This document shows positions 38,226-47,430 of a DNA stretch of 64,000 nt, one piece after another. Source of the stretch: Sphingobium sp. TCM1. GTDB taxonomy: Bacteria; Pseudomonadota; Alphaproteobacteria; Sphingomonadales; Sphingomonadaceae. The position numbers were made by a program, and so were the translations under genes. Location: contig NZ_LXVX01000020.1 of NCBI RefSeq assembly GCF_001650725.1, forward strand, positions 1 through 64,000. The letters are read 5' to 3'. The notes below the pieces were generated by a model. It did no database searches. It was not told the origin of the DNA and saw only the letters and a list, made by a program, of their open reading frames with translations. Positions within the stretch are counted from its first letter, which is position 1, and the number at the start of each line of letters is the position of its first letter.

Positions 38226-40192
38226 GAGCGAGGCACCTGTCGCAGGGGGCTGGGTTGCTGGCTGCGGCGATGTGGTTGACGCCCTCTCCGGCGCAGCCGG
38301 TCGCTCCGGCGGCCCCCGACCTCAGTCCGCTGGGCGACCGCGTCGAAGCCTGGGTCGCAGAGGGAATTTACCCCGGTGCGGGGCTCATCGTGGGGCAGGC
38401 CGACAATGTCCTGCTTGAACGCTATTTCGGTGTCTATCGCGCCGATACCCGGGTTCATGTCGCATCGGCCGGCAAATGGCTGGCAGCCGCGACGATCGCC
38501 GCACTCGTCGACGAGGGCAAGTTGCGGTGGGACGACCCGGCCGGCAAGTGGATAGCAGAGCTGACTGGGCCAATGGCGCGGGCAACACTGCGCCAACTGC
38601 TCTCGCACACGGCTGGCTATCCCGATTATCAGCCTCCCAGCCGTCCCCGCGATCATTATGCGACGCTGGCGGAATCGGTCGCCCATATCGCGCCGCTGGC
38701 GCCCGATGCCGATCCGGGTACGCGATTTCGCTATGGCGGGCTGGCGATGCAGGTGGCCGGCCGCATGGCGGAACGCGCTACCGGGCAGACATGGGACAGG
38801 CTGTTTCAGACGCGCATCGCCCGACCACTGGGGATGATCGCGACCGGATTTGCCCCGGTGCCGGATGAACCGGGTTTCAGCCCGATGCTCGGCGGCAGCG
38901 CGCATACGACTTTGCGCGATTATGCCCGTTTTCTGCAAATGATCGCCGGCGGCGGGATGTGGCACGGACGGCGGTTGTTGTCGTCCGACGCAATCGAGGA
39001 AATGGAGCGCGATCAGTTGGGATCGGCCATGCTGATGCCGGGCGAATATGTCGATCAGGCCCGCGCCAGTTCTTTCAGCGGAGTCTATGGGCTCGGACAA
39101 TGGCGCGAGGAAATCGACGGCGCCGGCCGCGCGACATTATTGTCCAGTCCTGGCTGGGCTGGTGCCTATCCATGGGTCGATCGTCGGTCGGGTATCTGGG
39201 GCTTCATTCTGGCCAAGGTGGATACCGAGAAGGCCAAGGCGTTGGGCTTTTCGTCCTTTCTCGCAGGATCGGTCCTGCCGGTCCTGGCGCGCGATGCGTT
39301 GGCCGACAACGCGCGCGGCTGGCAGCATGGTTATGCGCCCATAGCGGGGGGACGACTATATTGGGAAGCGTCGGGAGACGGGCCGCCGCTCATTCTGCTG
39401 CACGGTCATTCGCTCGATCGGACGATGTGGGATCCGCAGATGGCGGCTCTGTCGCAGCATTTTCGCGTCATTCGCTATGATCTGCGCGGCTATGGCCGAT
39501 CGACCATGCCGCAGGAAGGCGAGAACCGGCTTCACGCCGATGATCTCAGGCTGCTGATGGACAATCTGGGCATTGCCCGCGCACATGTCGTCGGCCTTTC
39601 ACTGGGCGGTACGGTTGCACTCGACATGCTGGCGCTTCATCCCGAACGACTGCTGTCGGTGACGGCAGCGAGCGGAGACCTGTTCGACTTTTATCCCGCG
39701 CCGGATGATCCGTTGACGCCGACGGCCGTCGCGAGCCGTCGGGCTGAAATTGCGGCCCTGCGCGCCGGTGGCATCCAGGCGTTCAAGCGCCGATGGCTGG
39801 ACGATCTGACCAGGCGCGGGGGTGGCTGCGTCGGCGCGATCCGCCCCGGATTGTGGGCGCAGATCGCGAAATGGACAGCTTGGCAGCCGCTCCATCTCGA
39901 ACCGCGATTGCTGCTGGGACGTGCGCTCGTGGATCGGCTCCGGGCGCGAGCCTGGCCGGTGCCGGTGCAGATATTGACGGGCGACGCCGACCGGGGGCGT
40001 CGCAACGGCCTGGTGACGGCCTTTCCCACCGTGCCGCAGGTCATCATACCCAACAGCGGGCATATGATGAACATGGAAAACCCCCTGGGCTTCAATGCCG
40101 CGGTGCTGCGTTTCACCATGACGGGCGGGACGGGCAAGATCGATGACGTGACGCCATGCACCGATGTGGGGCAATCGACGGGCGCACCCTGA
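38222..40192 (+). CDS. Beta-lactamase-family/alpha-beta hydrolase fusion (putative bifunctional esterase)
   Basis: The 656-residue exported protein joins two hydrolases. Residues about 35-355 are a serine beta-lactamase-like (family VIII esterase) domain with the SxxK motif Ser82-Ala-Gly-Lys85 and Tyr171 in YGG where YxN is usual. Residues about 375-640 are an alpha/beta hydrolase with oxyanion segment LLHGHSLDRTMW, nucleophile elbow GLSLGG (Ser460), acid near LTGDADRGR (about 596) and His in NSGHMMNMENP (about 622). Both active sites appear complete, so two ester-cleaving activities, such as removal of acetyl or acyl groups from a polysaccharide, are plausible. The start overlaps the upstream stop by 4 bp (ATGA). 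Confidence 0.82.
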   Translation: MRARHLSQGAGLLAAAMWLTPSPAQPVAPAAPDLSPLGDRVEAWVAEGIYPGAGLIVGQADNVLLERYFGVYRADTRVHVASAGKWLAAATIAALVDEGKLRWDDPAGKWIAELTGPMARATLRQLLSHTAGYPDYQPPSRPRDHYATLAESVAHIAPLAPDADPGTRFRYGGLAMQVAGRMAERATGQTWDRLFQTRIARPLGMIATGFAPVPDEPGFSPMLGGSAHTTLRDYARFLQMIAGGGMWHGRRLLSSDAIEEMERDQLGSAMLMPGEYVDQARASSFSGVYGLGQWREEIDGAGRATLLSSPGWAGAYPWVDRRSGIWGFILAKVDTEKAKALGFSSFLAGSVLPVLARDALADNARGWQHGYAPIAGGRLYWEASGDGPPLILLHGHSLDRTMWDPQMAALSQHFRVIRYDLRGYGRSTMPQEGENRLHADDLRLLMDNLGIARAHVVGLSLGGTVALDMLALHPERLLSVTAASGDLFDFYPAPDDPLTPTAVASRRAEIAALRAGGIQAFKRRWLDDLTRRGGGCVGAIRPGLWAQIAKWTAWQPLHLEPRLLLGRALVDRLRARAWPVPVQILTGDADRGRRNGLVTAFPTVPQVIIPNSGHMMNMENPLGFNAAVLRFTMTGGTGKIDDVTPCTDVGQSTGAP

Positions 40193-40217
40193 CGCCTGGC
40201 TCCCCCGCCATGTTATC

Positions 40218-40974
40218 TCAGCGCGCGAGCCAGCCGCCGTCCACGGCGAGCGTGTGGCCGTGGATATAGTTGGCGGCGCTCGACGCGAGAAATACGGCCG
40301 CCCCGCCGATATCGCCGGCCTCGCCCCAGCGCGCGGCCGGGATGCGTTCCTGGATCTGGCGATTGCGTGTCTCGTCGGCTTGCAACGCGGCGGTGTTGTT
40401 GGTCGCGATATAGCCCGGCGCGATCGCGTTGACGTTCACCCCGCGCGCCGCCCACTCGTTCGCCAGCAGCTTGGTGAGGCCCGCGACGCCGCTCTTGGAC
40501 GCGGTGTAGCTCGGCACCCTTATGCCGCCCTGGAAGGACAGCAGGGACGCGATGTTGACGATCTTGCCCGATCCCCGGGCGATCATGTGACGACCGGCCG
40601 CCTGGCAGAGGAAGAAGCTGGTCTTCAGGTTCGTGTCGATCACCGCGTCCCAGTCTTCCTCGGTGAAGTCCACGCTGTCGGCTCTCCGGATGATCCCGGC
40701 ATTGTTGACGAGGATGTCGAGCCCGCCGAGCTTTTCCAGCGTCTTCGTCGATCACGCCCTGCACCGGTTCGATGCTCGACAGGTCGGCCGACACTATTAC
40801 CGCCTTGCGCCCCAGCGCACGCACCTTGTCCACCGTATCGTCCGCCGGCGTCCGGCCCACCGCGGCAATATCTGCGCCCGCCGCTGCCAGCGCCAGCGCG
40901 ATCGCCTGGCCGATGCCGGTATTGGCCCCGGTGACGATCGCCACCTTGCCGCTGAGATCGAAGCAATTCGTCAT
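40218..40974 (-). pseudogene. kduD: KduD-type 2-deoxy-D-gluconate 3-dehydrogenase, one frameshift
   Basis: This short-chain dehydrogenase would reduce 2,5-diketo-3-deoxygluconate to KDG after KduI. The N-terminal part shows the NAD motif TGANTGIG; after VIDE the frame is lost by one extra base at 40744-40745 (GACGAAGACG instead of GACGAGACG). In the other frame it resumes as TLEKLGGLDILVNNAGIIRR, the catalytic YTASKSG and a C-terminal HTLAVDGGWLAR. Deleting that base would give about 250 residues. Either a real mutation or a sequencing error is possible; all active-site residues are otherwise present. It is the last gene of the MFS-GH88-isomerase-KduI operon. Confidence 0.85.
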
Positions 40975-40987
40975 GGAAGTTCCTGTT

Positions 40988-41076
40988 CCCCCTCCTTCAA
41001 GGGAGGGGTTGGGGGGAGTTTCGGAAGGGGGGTCACGGACATACCATCCCCTACCCTTCCCTGAAGGGAGAGAAGG
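40988..41076. repeat. Inverted pair of palindromic intergenic repeats
   Basis: Two related units lie between kduI and kduD. The one at 40988-41018 reads CCCTCCTTCAAGGGAGGGG then TTGGGGGGAG; the one at 41041-41076, on the other strand, reads CTCCCTTCAGGGAAGGG then TAGGGGATGG. Each has its own small hairpin and the pair can fold together. Such G/C-run repeats are common between sphingomonad genes. This one interrupts an operon and may dampen transcript passage to kduD. Confidence 0.7.
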
Positions 41077-41077
41077 T

Positions 41078-41917
41078 TCAGGCGAGCTGGCAGATGTCCA
41101 GCACGTTCATGTCGGTATAGTCGAGATTCTCGCCGCCCATCGCCCAGATGAAGGCATAGCTCTTGGTGCCCGATCCCATATGCACCGACCAGGGCGGCGA
41201 TATCACCGCTTCCTCGTTCGCCATCACGATGTGGCGCATCGCGTCGCCTTCACCCATATAATGGAACACCCGATCGGCTGGTGCTTCCAGCTCGAAATAG
41301 AAATAAATCTCGCTGCGCCGCTCGTGAATATGCGGGGGCATGGTGTTCCACACGGAGCCGGGTTTCAGCACGGTCAGGCCCATGACCAATTGCGCGCTGT
41401 CGCAAATGCCGGGGATCACGAGCTGATAAATGGTGCGTTCGTTGGATTCCTCCAGCGAGCCGCGTTCGAGCGCATTGGCGTCTGCAATGCCCAGTTTGCG
41501 GGTTGCGAACGCCTTGTGCGCCGGGCAAGAGGCAAGATAGTAGCGCGCGCCGGCGCCTGCAAAGATCACGTCCTTCGCGCCCATAGTGACGTAAAGGCAA
41601 TCCTTGTTGCCCAGCGTGAAGACTTCGCCATCAACGGTAACCGTGCCCGCGACCCCCGACACGTTGACGATTGCCAGTTCGCGTCGTTCGAGAAACGGAT
41701 GGCCGGCAGCCGATGCAGGCTCGGTCTGCACGGGCAGCGCCACCGGCGCGTCGGTCACCTTGACCCCGCCGATGACGAAGCGTTCGGCATGGGTATAGTT
41801 CAGCACGCATTCGCCGTCGCGGAACAGGCCGTCGATCAGATAGCGATCGCGCAATTCATCATTGCTCACGCACTCCATCATGTCCGGGTGTGTGGCGTAA
41901 TAGGTCTTGTCGAACAT
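41078..41917 (-). CDS. kduI: 5-dehydro-4-deoxy-D-glucuronate isomerase KduI
   Basis: KduI converts 4-deoxy-L-threo-5-hexosulose uronate, released from unsaturated uronates, to 2,5-diketo-3-deoxygluconate. The 279-residue protein starts at 41917 behind CAGGAG. Zinc ligands His196, His198, Glu203 and His246 sit in [16 protein letters not shown] and [10 protein letters not shown], and the family opening [28 protein letters not shown] is conserved. The C-terminal [14 protein letters not shown] is intact. It lies between the isomerase gene and kduD. Confidence 0.97.
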   Translation of the reverse strand: MFDKTYYATHPDMMECVSNDELRDRYLIDGLFRDGECVLNYTHAERFVIGGVKVTDAPVALPVQTEPASAAGHPFLERRELAIVNVSGVAGTVTVDGEVFTLGNKDCLYVTMGAKDVIFAGAGARYYLASCPAHKAFATRKLGIADANALERGSLEESNERTIYQLVIPGICDSAQLVMGLTVLKPGSVWNTMPPHIHERRSEIYFYFELEAPADRVFHYMGEGDAMRHIVMANEEAVISPPWSVHMGSGTKSYAFIWAMGGENLDYTDMNVLDICQLA

Positions 41918-41990
41918 TTGGGTCGCTCCTGATTTCTGGAAAATTTGAGGCCGGCCGAAGTCTAGTTTGTATCCGCCCTTTAACCGCCCT

Positions 41991-42818
41991 TCATGTCGAT
42001 GTCGGGTTGGTCCTCGCAGCGAAGAGATAGGCGTCCCCATTAGCGGCGATCGCCGCTCCGCTTTCAATCAACCAACATTCGCCGGCCGACCAAGGCACGC
42101 CATTTATGGTGCCGCTTCCGTAAATAGGCACAAGCCAGATGGGGCCACCCTCCAATGTCCGGGTTTCGCCCCGGCGCAGCGCAATGCTGTCAAGGATGAA
42201 AGGGCTGCCAATTCCACCAACGAGCGGTTCAGACTGATCGGAGGAAAGGCGGCGCTCCGGCAGGCAATATGGCTCAAGCCGCGCGACCTTCAACGCCTCA
42301 TCCAGGTGAAGAGACCGTGGCCTCCCATAGTCATAGATCCTATAGGTAACATCGTTATTTTGCTGCACCTCAATGAGCTTTATGCCGCCTCCGATCGCGT
42401 GGATCGTTCTGGCGGGTATGTAATAGAAGTTACCGGCACTCACTGGCTTCCAGTCGATCAATTCTTCAAGTCGACCATCCAGTGCAGCAGCGCGCAATTC
42501 AGCCTCATGCATCCGGCTATTCAACCCAATGCCAATTGTCGCGCCGGGTTCAGCGTCCAGGATATACCAGCATTCCGATTTCCCACCGGTTAATCCGACA
42601 TGGCGAGCTTGGTCGTCGTCGGGATGAACCTGAACCGACAACCGGGCACTTGTGAAAAGATACTTGACCAAAATCGGTAATTGCATCGTTTCGGGGCCGA
42701 CGAACCAGATTTCGCCGATCGGCATATCGTTCGTCCGTCCGAAATGGCTTGGCAGATCCGTTCGTCCCCAGGGCTTTTGGACGGATTTGACATCAAGGCG
42801 CTGTACCTTGCCGCTCAT
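41991..42818 (-). CDS. Class I mannose-6-phosphate isomerase-like protein
   Basis: The 276-residue cupin-type isomerase interconverts fructose-6-phosphate and mannose-6-phosphate in its family. Metal-site residues are visible in [11 protein letters not shown] (His65), KSECWYIL (Glu82) and [11 protein letters not shown]. It is shorter than ManA of enteric bacteria and resembles the compact Firmicute-like form. The start at 42818 overlaps the GH88 stop (ATGA). Its presence suggests mannose in the imported oligosaccharide, or another aldose/ketose interconversion. Confidence 0.88.
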   Translation of the reverse strand: MSGKVQRLDVKSVQKPWGRTDLPSHFGRTNDMPIGEIWFVGPETMQLPILVKYLFTSARLSVQVHPDDDQARHVGLTGGKSECWYILDAEPGATIGIGLNSRMHEAELRAAALDGRLEELIDWKPVSAGNFYYIPARTIHAIGGGIKLIEVQQNNDVTYRIYDYGRPRSLHLDEALKVARLEPYCLPERRLSSDQSEPLVGGIGSPFILDSIALRRGETRTLEGGPIWLVPIYGSGTINGVPWSAGECWLIESGAAIAANGDAYLFAARTNPTST

Positions 42819-43993
42819 GACCAGTAAGGCTCCCACGGATGACGCAGGCGCATGAGCGCCTCCAGGTAGAAATAGTCTCCCCAGATGCAGGCTTCGTCTA
42901 CGCCAGCCTTGTTGGGCATATGATAGACCGCGTGGAGCAGGACAGCATTGGAGCCTTCCAGCGGTGCAAGATAGTTGTCCCCCAGCGTCCGCACGATTGC
43001 AGCGGCCCACGCCTCATAGGTTTCGCGCATCTCGTTTGACAAAGGCAATGCCTGGGCGAGTTCCAGCAACCCGCAGGCAGCGATCGCCGCCGCCGAACTG
43101 TCACGCGGCGTGCCAACTTCGTCGGTAAAGATGAGATCCCAGCAACAGATGCCGTCGCCAGGCAGGCGATTGAGGAAATGATTCGCCAGCTTGGATGCTA
43201 TATCGAGATAAGCGGGATCGGACGTATGCCGCCATGCGAGCGCGAAGCCATAGATGCCCCATGCCTGCCCGCGCGCCCAGCTGCTGTCGTCCGAATGGCC
43301 TTGATGTGTGCTGCCGTGGCGGGGCTTCCCTGTTTTTGTATCGACATAGAAGGTGTGGAAAGTCGAGGCGTCGGCGCGCACGAGGAGCTTTGCCGCTTGG
43401 GCAAGATGTTTGTCGGCGGCGGCGGCAAAATCCTTGTTCCCGGTTTCACGGGAGGCCCAGTAGAGCAGCGGAACGTTGAGATTGCAGTCGATGATCATGC
43501 GTCCCCTCTGCTTGGGGTCTTTCATGTCGCCCCAGGCCTGAATGACATTCGCAACGGGATCAAAACGCTTCAGCAACAGGCGAGCGGCCTCCAGACCCGA
43601 CGAGCGTGCAAGCGTGTCGCCGGTCAGCCGATATGCGGCGCAGGCCGACAAGGTATAGAGGAACCCAAGATCATGATGATCGACATTGACGAGGCGTTCG
43701 ACCCTGGTTGCAAACGACTGAATGTTCCGCTCAGCCACCGACCTGAATCGTTCTTCACCAGTTAACTGCCAGGCCAGCCAGAGCATGCCGGTCCAAAAGC
43801 CGTTGGTCCATTCGACATTGTCGATCGGCGCATAAATGCCGCTTTCGCTGGACGGGGCAGGGAAATACTCGCCAAATTGGGGGAGCATTCTGTCCACCCG
43901 AGCCAACGCCGCGGCAATCCTTGCGTCGAGTTCCTGCCGATCGGGGCGTTCCAGTTTCCTAGCGGCTAACGGCTCATACAATATCGTTGTCAT
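42815..43993 (-). CDS. GH88 unsaturated glucuronyl hydrolase
   Basis: GH88 enzymes hydrate and release the delta-4,5-unsaturated uronate left at the non-reducing end by polysaccharide lyases. The 392-residue protein has the (alpha/alpha)6 barrel motifs NVEWTNGFWTGMLWLAW, VDHHDLGFLY (Asp108) and MIIDCNLNVPLLYWAS (Asp169). The 61-residue spacing of the two Asp equals that of the Bacillus enzyme (Asp88, Asp149). No signal peptide, so it acts in the cytosol after import by the MFS permease, whose stop overlaps its start (TAATG). Confidence 0.95.
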   Translation of the reverse strand: MTTILYEPLAARKLERPDRQELDARIAAALARVDRMLPQFGEYFPAPSSESGIYAPIDNVEWTNGFWTGMLWLAWQLTGEERFRSVAERNIQSFATRVERLVNVDHHDLGFLYTLSACAAYRLTGDTLARSSGLEAARLLLKRFDPVANVIQAWGDMKDPKQRGRMIIDCNLNVPLLYWASRETGNKDFAAAADKHLAQAAKLLVRADASTFHTFYVDTKTGKPRHGSTHQGHSDDSSWARGQAWGIYGFALAWRHTSDPAYLDIASKLANHFLNRLPGDGICCWDLIFTDEVGTPRDSSAAAIAACGLLELAQALPLSNEMRETYEAWAAAIVRTLGDNYLAPLEGSNAVLLHAVYHMPNKAGVDEACIWGDYFYLEALMRLRHPWEPYWS

Positions 43994-45279
43994 TATGGCT
44001 TATCCTCAAGGGGCTGAAGATCTTGCGCAGCTGCGCTCCCGCTCCCAGGGTCAATAGGGCGGCGCCGACGCGGCACATATTCGGCGGGCGTGGGCGCGAG
44101 GGCAAAACAGGACCATATCCAAAAAACAAGGGCAAAGCCGGCGATCAGAAAATAGCTGTGCTGGAAGCCAATCCTGTCATAGCTGATGCCGACCAGCGGC
44201 GACAATACCGCCAAGCCCAGCGAATGGCCGAAGCTGACGCCGACCATGTAAACGGTAGCAGCGAAGCGTGCTTCGAAATGATAGGCGATGTAACGGAAGA
44301 TCGATACAGCAAGGATCGGAAGTTCGATTGCGTGGGCCATTTTGCATATCGAGATAGTGATCGGACCGATGGCGAGACCCGAACCGGCGATACGCAGGAT
44401 CATGATCATTGCTGCGAGCAGCAGGCCGCGTGTCGCGCCGATGCGGCGAATGATCAATGGAGCGATGAACATCCCTCCCGCCTCCACGAAGATTTGAGCC
44501 GAGTTGAGGTAGCCGAACATCGCATTTCCATGTTCGGGGGTCTGAAAGAGGGATGAAAAATAGAAGGGGAACTGCTGATCGTACACAAGGTAGAGATTTG
44601 TCACCCCCAGGATAAGGATCATGAAACGCCAGAATTTCGGGTCGGAGAACAGCTCCAGCGAATCCTGCAGCTTCAAACGGTCGGCCGCTGCCTGCGCTTC
44701 TGGATCGGGTTCGATCCGCGCAAGCTGGATAAGCGGTAGCAGCAGGAGGCCCGCCGCACTCGCCAGGAAAAAGTTGATGGCCGGATCGACATTGTAGAGC
44801 CGGCCCGAGAAGGCGGCTGCGGTTGCAAAGCCGATCGATCCCCAAAGACGCACGCGACTATATTCAAAATCATATCTGCGACCGACCCGATCGACATAGC
44901 TTTCCAGAGCGTAACTGCCCGCCATGAAGGTGAAGCCGAGGTAGATACCGCCTACTATGGCACCCGCAGGCAGGTTCCATCGGAGAAGCGGAGCATATAC
45001 GAACAGGAAGAACGGACCAGCCAGTATCACGAGCAGCGCGATGCAGACGGGTACGACTTTGCGAAAGCCCATGCGGTCGGAGAGGAAGCCATAGGCAGGC
45101 TGCGCCAGCATCGCCCCAACAGAGTTTACGGCAAAGACGGTTCCGGCCTGAGCCCCGTTCAAGTGCAGCGAGCGCGTGAGCCAGATGGACAAGAGTGAAA
45201 TCGCCATGGCCTGAGCGAAAAAGAAACAGAACAGAAAAGCGCTGAGGGTTGCATAGTTGCGCTGTCGGGAAAGGGGCAC
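43993..45279 (-). CDS. MFS oligosaccharide permease (LacY/NupG-like)
   Basis: The 428-residue inner-membrane protein starts at GTG 45279, the only in-frame start that follows GAGGATGCC and leads straight into the first helix (LSAFLFCFFFAQAMAISLLSIWL). Twelve membrane segments are visible. The LacY-type features include GYGFLSDRMGFRK-like loop 2-3 and RLWGSIGFATAAAFSGRL. It should carry unsaturated oligosaccharides from the periplasm to the cytosolic GH88. It is the first gene of a coupled five-gene operon, with operators 3 and 4 upstream. Confidence 0.9.
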   Translation of the reverse strand: MPLSRQRNYATLSAFLFCFFFAQAMAISLLSIWLTRSLHLNGAQAGTVFAVNSVGAMLAQPAYGFLSDRMGFRKVVPVCIALLVILAGPFFLFVYAPLLRWNLPAGAIVGGIYLGFTFMAGSYALESYVDRVGRRYDFEYSRVRLWGSIGFATAAAFSGRLYNVDPAINFFLASAAGLLLLPLIQLARIEPDPEAQAAADRLKLQDSLELFSDPKFWRFMILILGVTNLYLVYDQQFPFYFSSLFQTPEHGNAMFGYLNSAQIFVEAGGMFIAPLIIRRIGATRGLLLAAMIMILRIAGSGLAIGPITISICKMAHAIELPILAVSIFRYIAYHFEARFAATVYMVGVSFGHSLGLAVLSPLVGISYDRIGFQHSYFLIAGFALVFWIWSCFALAPTPAEYVPRRRRPIDPGSGSAAAQDLQPLEDKP

Positions 45280-45294
45280 GGCATCCTCATGATC

Positions 45295-45308
45295 TGTTAT
45301 CGATATCA
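45295..45308. promoter_or_regulatory. Candidate LacI operator 3
   Basis: TGTTATCGATATCA lies 16 bp before the MFS start codon, in position to block transcription or its start directly. Confidence 0.75.
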
Positions 45309-45366
45309 AATATGCCGCTTTCGATCTCGGTTGGCAAGCGCTATTGATTGACACCACCGACAAATC

Positions 45367-45380
45367 GGTTATCGATATCA
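45367..45380. promoter_or_regulatory. Candidate LacI operator 4
   Basis: GGTTATCGATATCA lies 47 bp before the LacI-family start and 72 bp from operator 3, so it can serve autoregulation and control of the divergent permease operon. Confidence 0.75.
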
Positions 45381-45426
45381 TACCGGCCGGTGGATAGCCG
45401 GAAACTGGGTGAGGACGTTTCGGCAA

Positions 45427-46491
45427 ATGGCGGACGATAATGAGGATAGAGACGCAGGCGTGAAAAGCGCTCAGCGTCCGGTTGTTACCATCCATGACGT
45501 TGCACGTCATGCCGGCGTGTCCTCCATGACGGTTTCCCGCGTCATGACGGGCAAGCGTCACGTCAGCGAAGCCATGCGCGAGCGGGTCAATCTGGCGATC
45601 GCCGAACTCAATTATTCCCCTAATCTCAACGCCAGAAGCTTTTCCAGCGCCGTTCGTGTAGGGGCGATCTACTCCAATCCATCGTCGTCAAACCTGGGTG
45701 CCTTCCTGATGGGGGCGTTTCGCCAAAGTGGCGAGAGCGGGTGCCAGTTTCTGATCGAGCCGGGGCGGACCGAAGCGGAGGCAGTCGAGGGCCTGCACAG
45801 GCTGATCGAGTCGCGTATCGGTGGTGTCATATTGCCGCCGCCGCTGTGTGATTCCGAAGTGCTGCTAGACCTTGCCTTGAGTTCCGAAGTCATTCCGCTG
45901 GCTTTTGCAACTGCCATTCCACGCGAGCGCGTGTCCGCGATCATTGTGGACGATTACAAAGGCGCTTATGATATGACGCGCTATTTGATCGGATTGGGGC
46001 ATCGGAAAATCGGGTTCGTGCAAGGGGACCCCAAACATTCGCCTTCACAACGAAGGGAGCAGGGGTTTCGCGCAGCGATGGTCGGCGCTTCCCTGATGAT
46101 CAAGGATGACTGGATCGCTCCGGGGCTTTTTACTTATCGATCAGGCCTCGACGCCGCGCGGCAGTTGCTCGGTGGTGCGGAGCGACCGACTGCAATCTTT
46201 GCGAGCAATGACGACATGGCTGCCGCGATTACGGCGATAGCGCACGGGATGGGGCTCGTCATACCTGATGATCTCAGCGTAGTCGGCTTTGATGATGCTC
46301 AGGTCGCGTCCACCATCTGGCCGGAATTGACGACAATTCGCCAGCCTATTTCCGATATGGCCTCGCGCGCGGTCGCTCTGCTCAGCGAGCAGATCCGTGA
46401 GGCTCGAACTGGAAACAAGCCTGAAGTTCGCCATGTGCGGGAGATGCTCACATTGGTGAAACGTGCATCAGCGGGCAGTCCGGCGGACTGA
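45427..46491 (+). CDS. LacI-family transcriptional regulator of the sugar locus
   Basis: The regulator has an N-terminal helix-turn-helix and hinge (VVTIHDVARHAGVSSMTVSRVM then YSPNLNARSF) and a periplasmic-binding-protein-like ligand domain (about 70-345) with FASNDDMAAA and VVGFDDAQVASTIWPELTTIRQP. ATG 45427 follows GAGGA by 11 bp; an in-frame GTG at 45409 is possible. It is divergent from the permease operon and first in a plus-strand run with a ROK kinase, GH43 and GH28-like genes. I infer that it binds the TATCGATA palindromes and is released by a sugar or uronate intermediate. Confidence 0.95.
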   Translation: MADDNEDRDAGVKSAQRPVVTIHDVARHAGVSSMTVSRVMTGKRHVSEAMRERVNLAIAELNYSPNLNARSFSSAVRVGAIYSNPSSSNLGAFLMGAFRQSGESGCQFLIEPGRTEAEAVEGLHRLIESRIGGVILPPPLCDSEVLLDLALSSEVIPLAFATAIPRERVSAIIVDDYKGAYDMTRYLIGLGHRKIGFVQGDPKHSPSQRREQGFRAAMVGASLMIKDDWIAPGLFTYRSGLDAARQLLGGAERPTAIFASNDDMAAAITAIAHGMGLVIPDDLSVVGFDDAQVASTIWPELTTIRQPISDMASRAVALLSEQIREARTGNKPEVRHVREMLTLVKRASAGSPAD

Positions 46492-46526
46492 AGTCCGGAG
46501 TTCTCGTCCAAGCCGAGGAAATATCT

Positions 46527-47408
46527 ATGACGATTTATGGCGCCATTGAAGCTGGCGGCACTAAATTTGTGTGCGGGATTGGCAATATTCACTCGGGATC
46601 GATCGAGACGACCACGATTCCGACGCGTGATCCAGACTCGACTTTCGCCGACGTCGCTGCATTTTTCCACCAGGCTCATCGGCATGGTCCTATCGAAGCG
46701 ATCGGTATTGCAAGCTTCGGTCCGGTCGAACTGCGGCCGACCGCCGATCGATATGGTCGGATATTGACCACGCCCAAGCGGCAATGGGAAGGCGCCGATA
46801 TGCTCGCGCGAACCCGGGCCATTCTGAACATTCCAGCGACGATCGATACCGATGTCAATGCAGCCGCGCTTGCCGAAGCCGCCTGTGCGAACATCATGCA
46901 ACTTGCCTATGTCACTGTTGGAACCGGAATTGGCGTTGGACTGGTCAGCGGTGGGTTGCCGGTGCATGGGATCGGCCACCCGGAGGCCGGGCATATTCTG
47001 CCGAGGCGACATCCTGCACATGATGGCTTTGCTGGTGTCTGTCCGTTTCATGGAGATTGTTTCGAGGGGCTTGCCAGCGGGCCAGCCGCCACGGCATTTT
47101 GGGGCGACACGCCATCGCATTTCCCCGACGATCATCCGTTCTGGAGCGTCGAGGCGCATTATCTGGCCCAGCTTTGCATGACGCTTTTCCTGACTATGGC
47201 GCCCGAGCGGATTGTGCTGGGTGGTGGCGTGATGAAGCAGCAGCGCCTTTTCCCGATCATCCATCAGCGGACGGCGGAACTGCTTGCGGGCTATTTCGGC
47301 GGAGCCACCAGCGTGGAGGCGATGGCCGAACGGATCGTGCCACCCGTTTGCACCGAACCGCCAGGCCTCATCGGCGCTTATCTTCTTGCCGCCCAGGGCG
47401 CGCATTGA
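46527..47408 (+). CDS. ROK-family sugar kinase (fructokinase-like)
   Basis: The 293-residue kinase has the N-terminal phosphate loop AIEAGGTKFVCGIG, the middle DVNAAALAEA and TVGTGIGVGLV segments and a ROK zinc-site region (GHPEAGHILPRRHPAHDGFAGVCPFHGDCFEGLASGP). This pattern is closest to ROK fructokinases. In context with the mannose-6-phosphate isomerase it may phosphorylate a hexose released by the cytosolic or periplasmic glycosidases. It starts 36 bp after the LacI-family stop behind GAGGAAAT. Confidence 0.9.
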   Translation: MTIYGAIEAGGTKFVCGIGNIHSGSIETTTIPTRDPDSTFADVAAFFHQAHRHGPIEAIGIASFGPVELRPTADRYGRILTTPKRQWEGADMLARTRAILNIPATIDTDVNAAALAEAACANIMQLAYVTVGTGIGVGLVSGGLPVHGIGHPEAGHILPRRHPAHDGFAGVCPFHGDCFEGLASGPAATAFWGDTPSHFPDDHPFWSVEAHYLAQLCMTLFLTMAPERIVLGGGVMKQQRLFPIIHQRTAELLAGYFGGATSVEAMAERIVPPVCTEPPGLIGAYLLAAQGAH

Positions 47409-47430
47409 ACTGTCGGAAAAGGAAAGAGAC

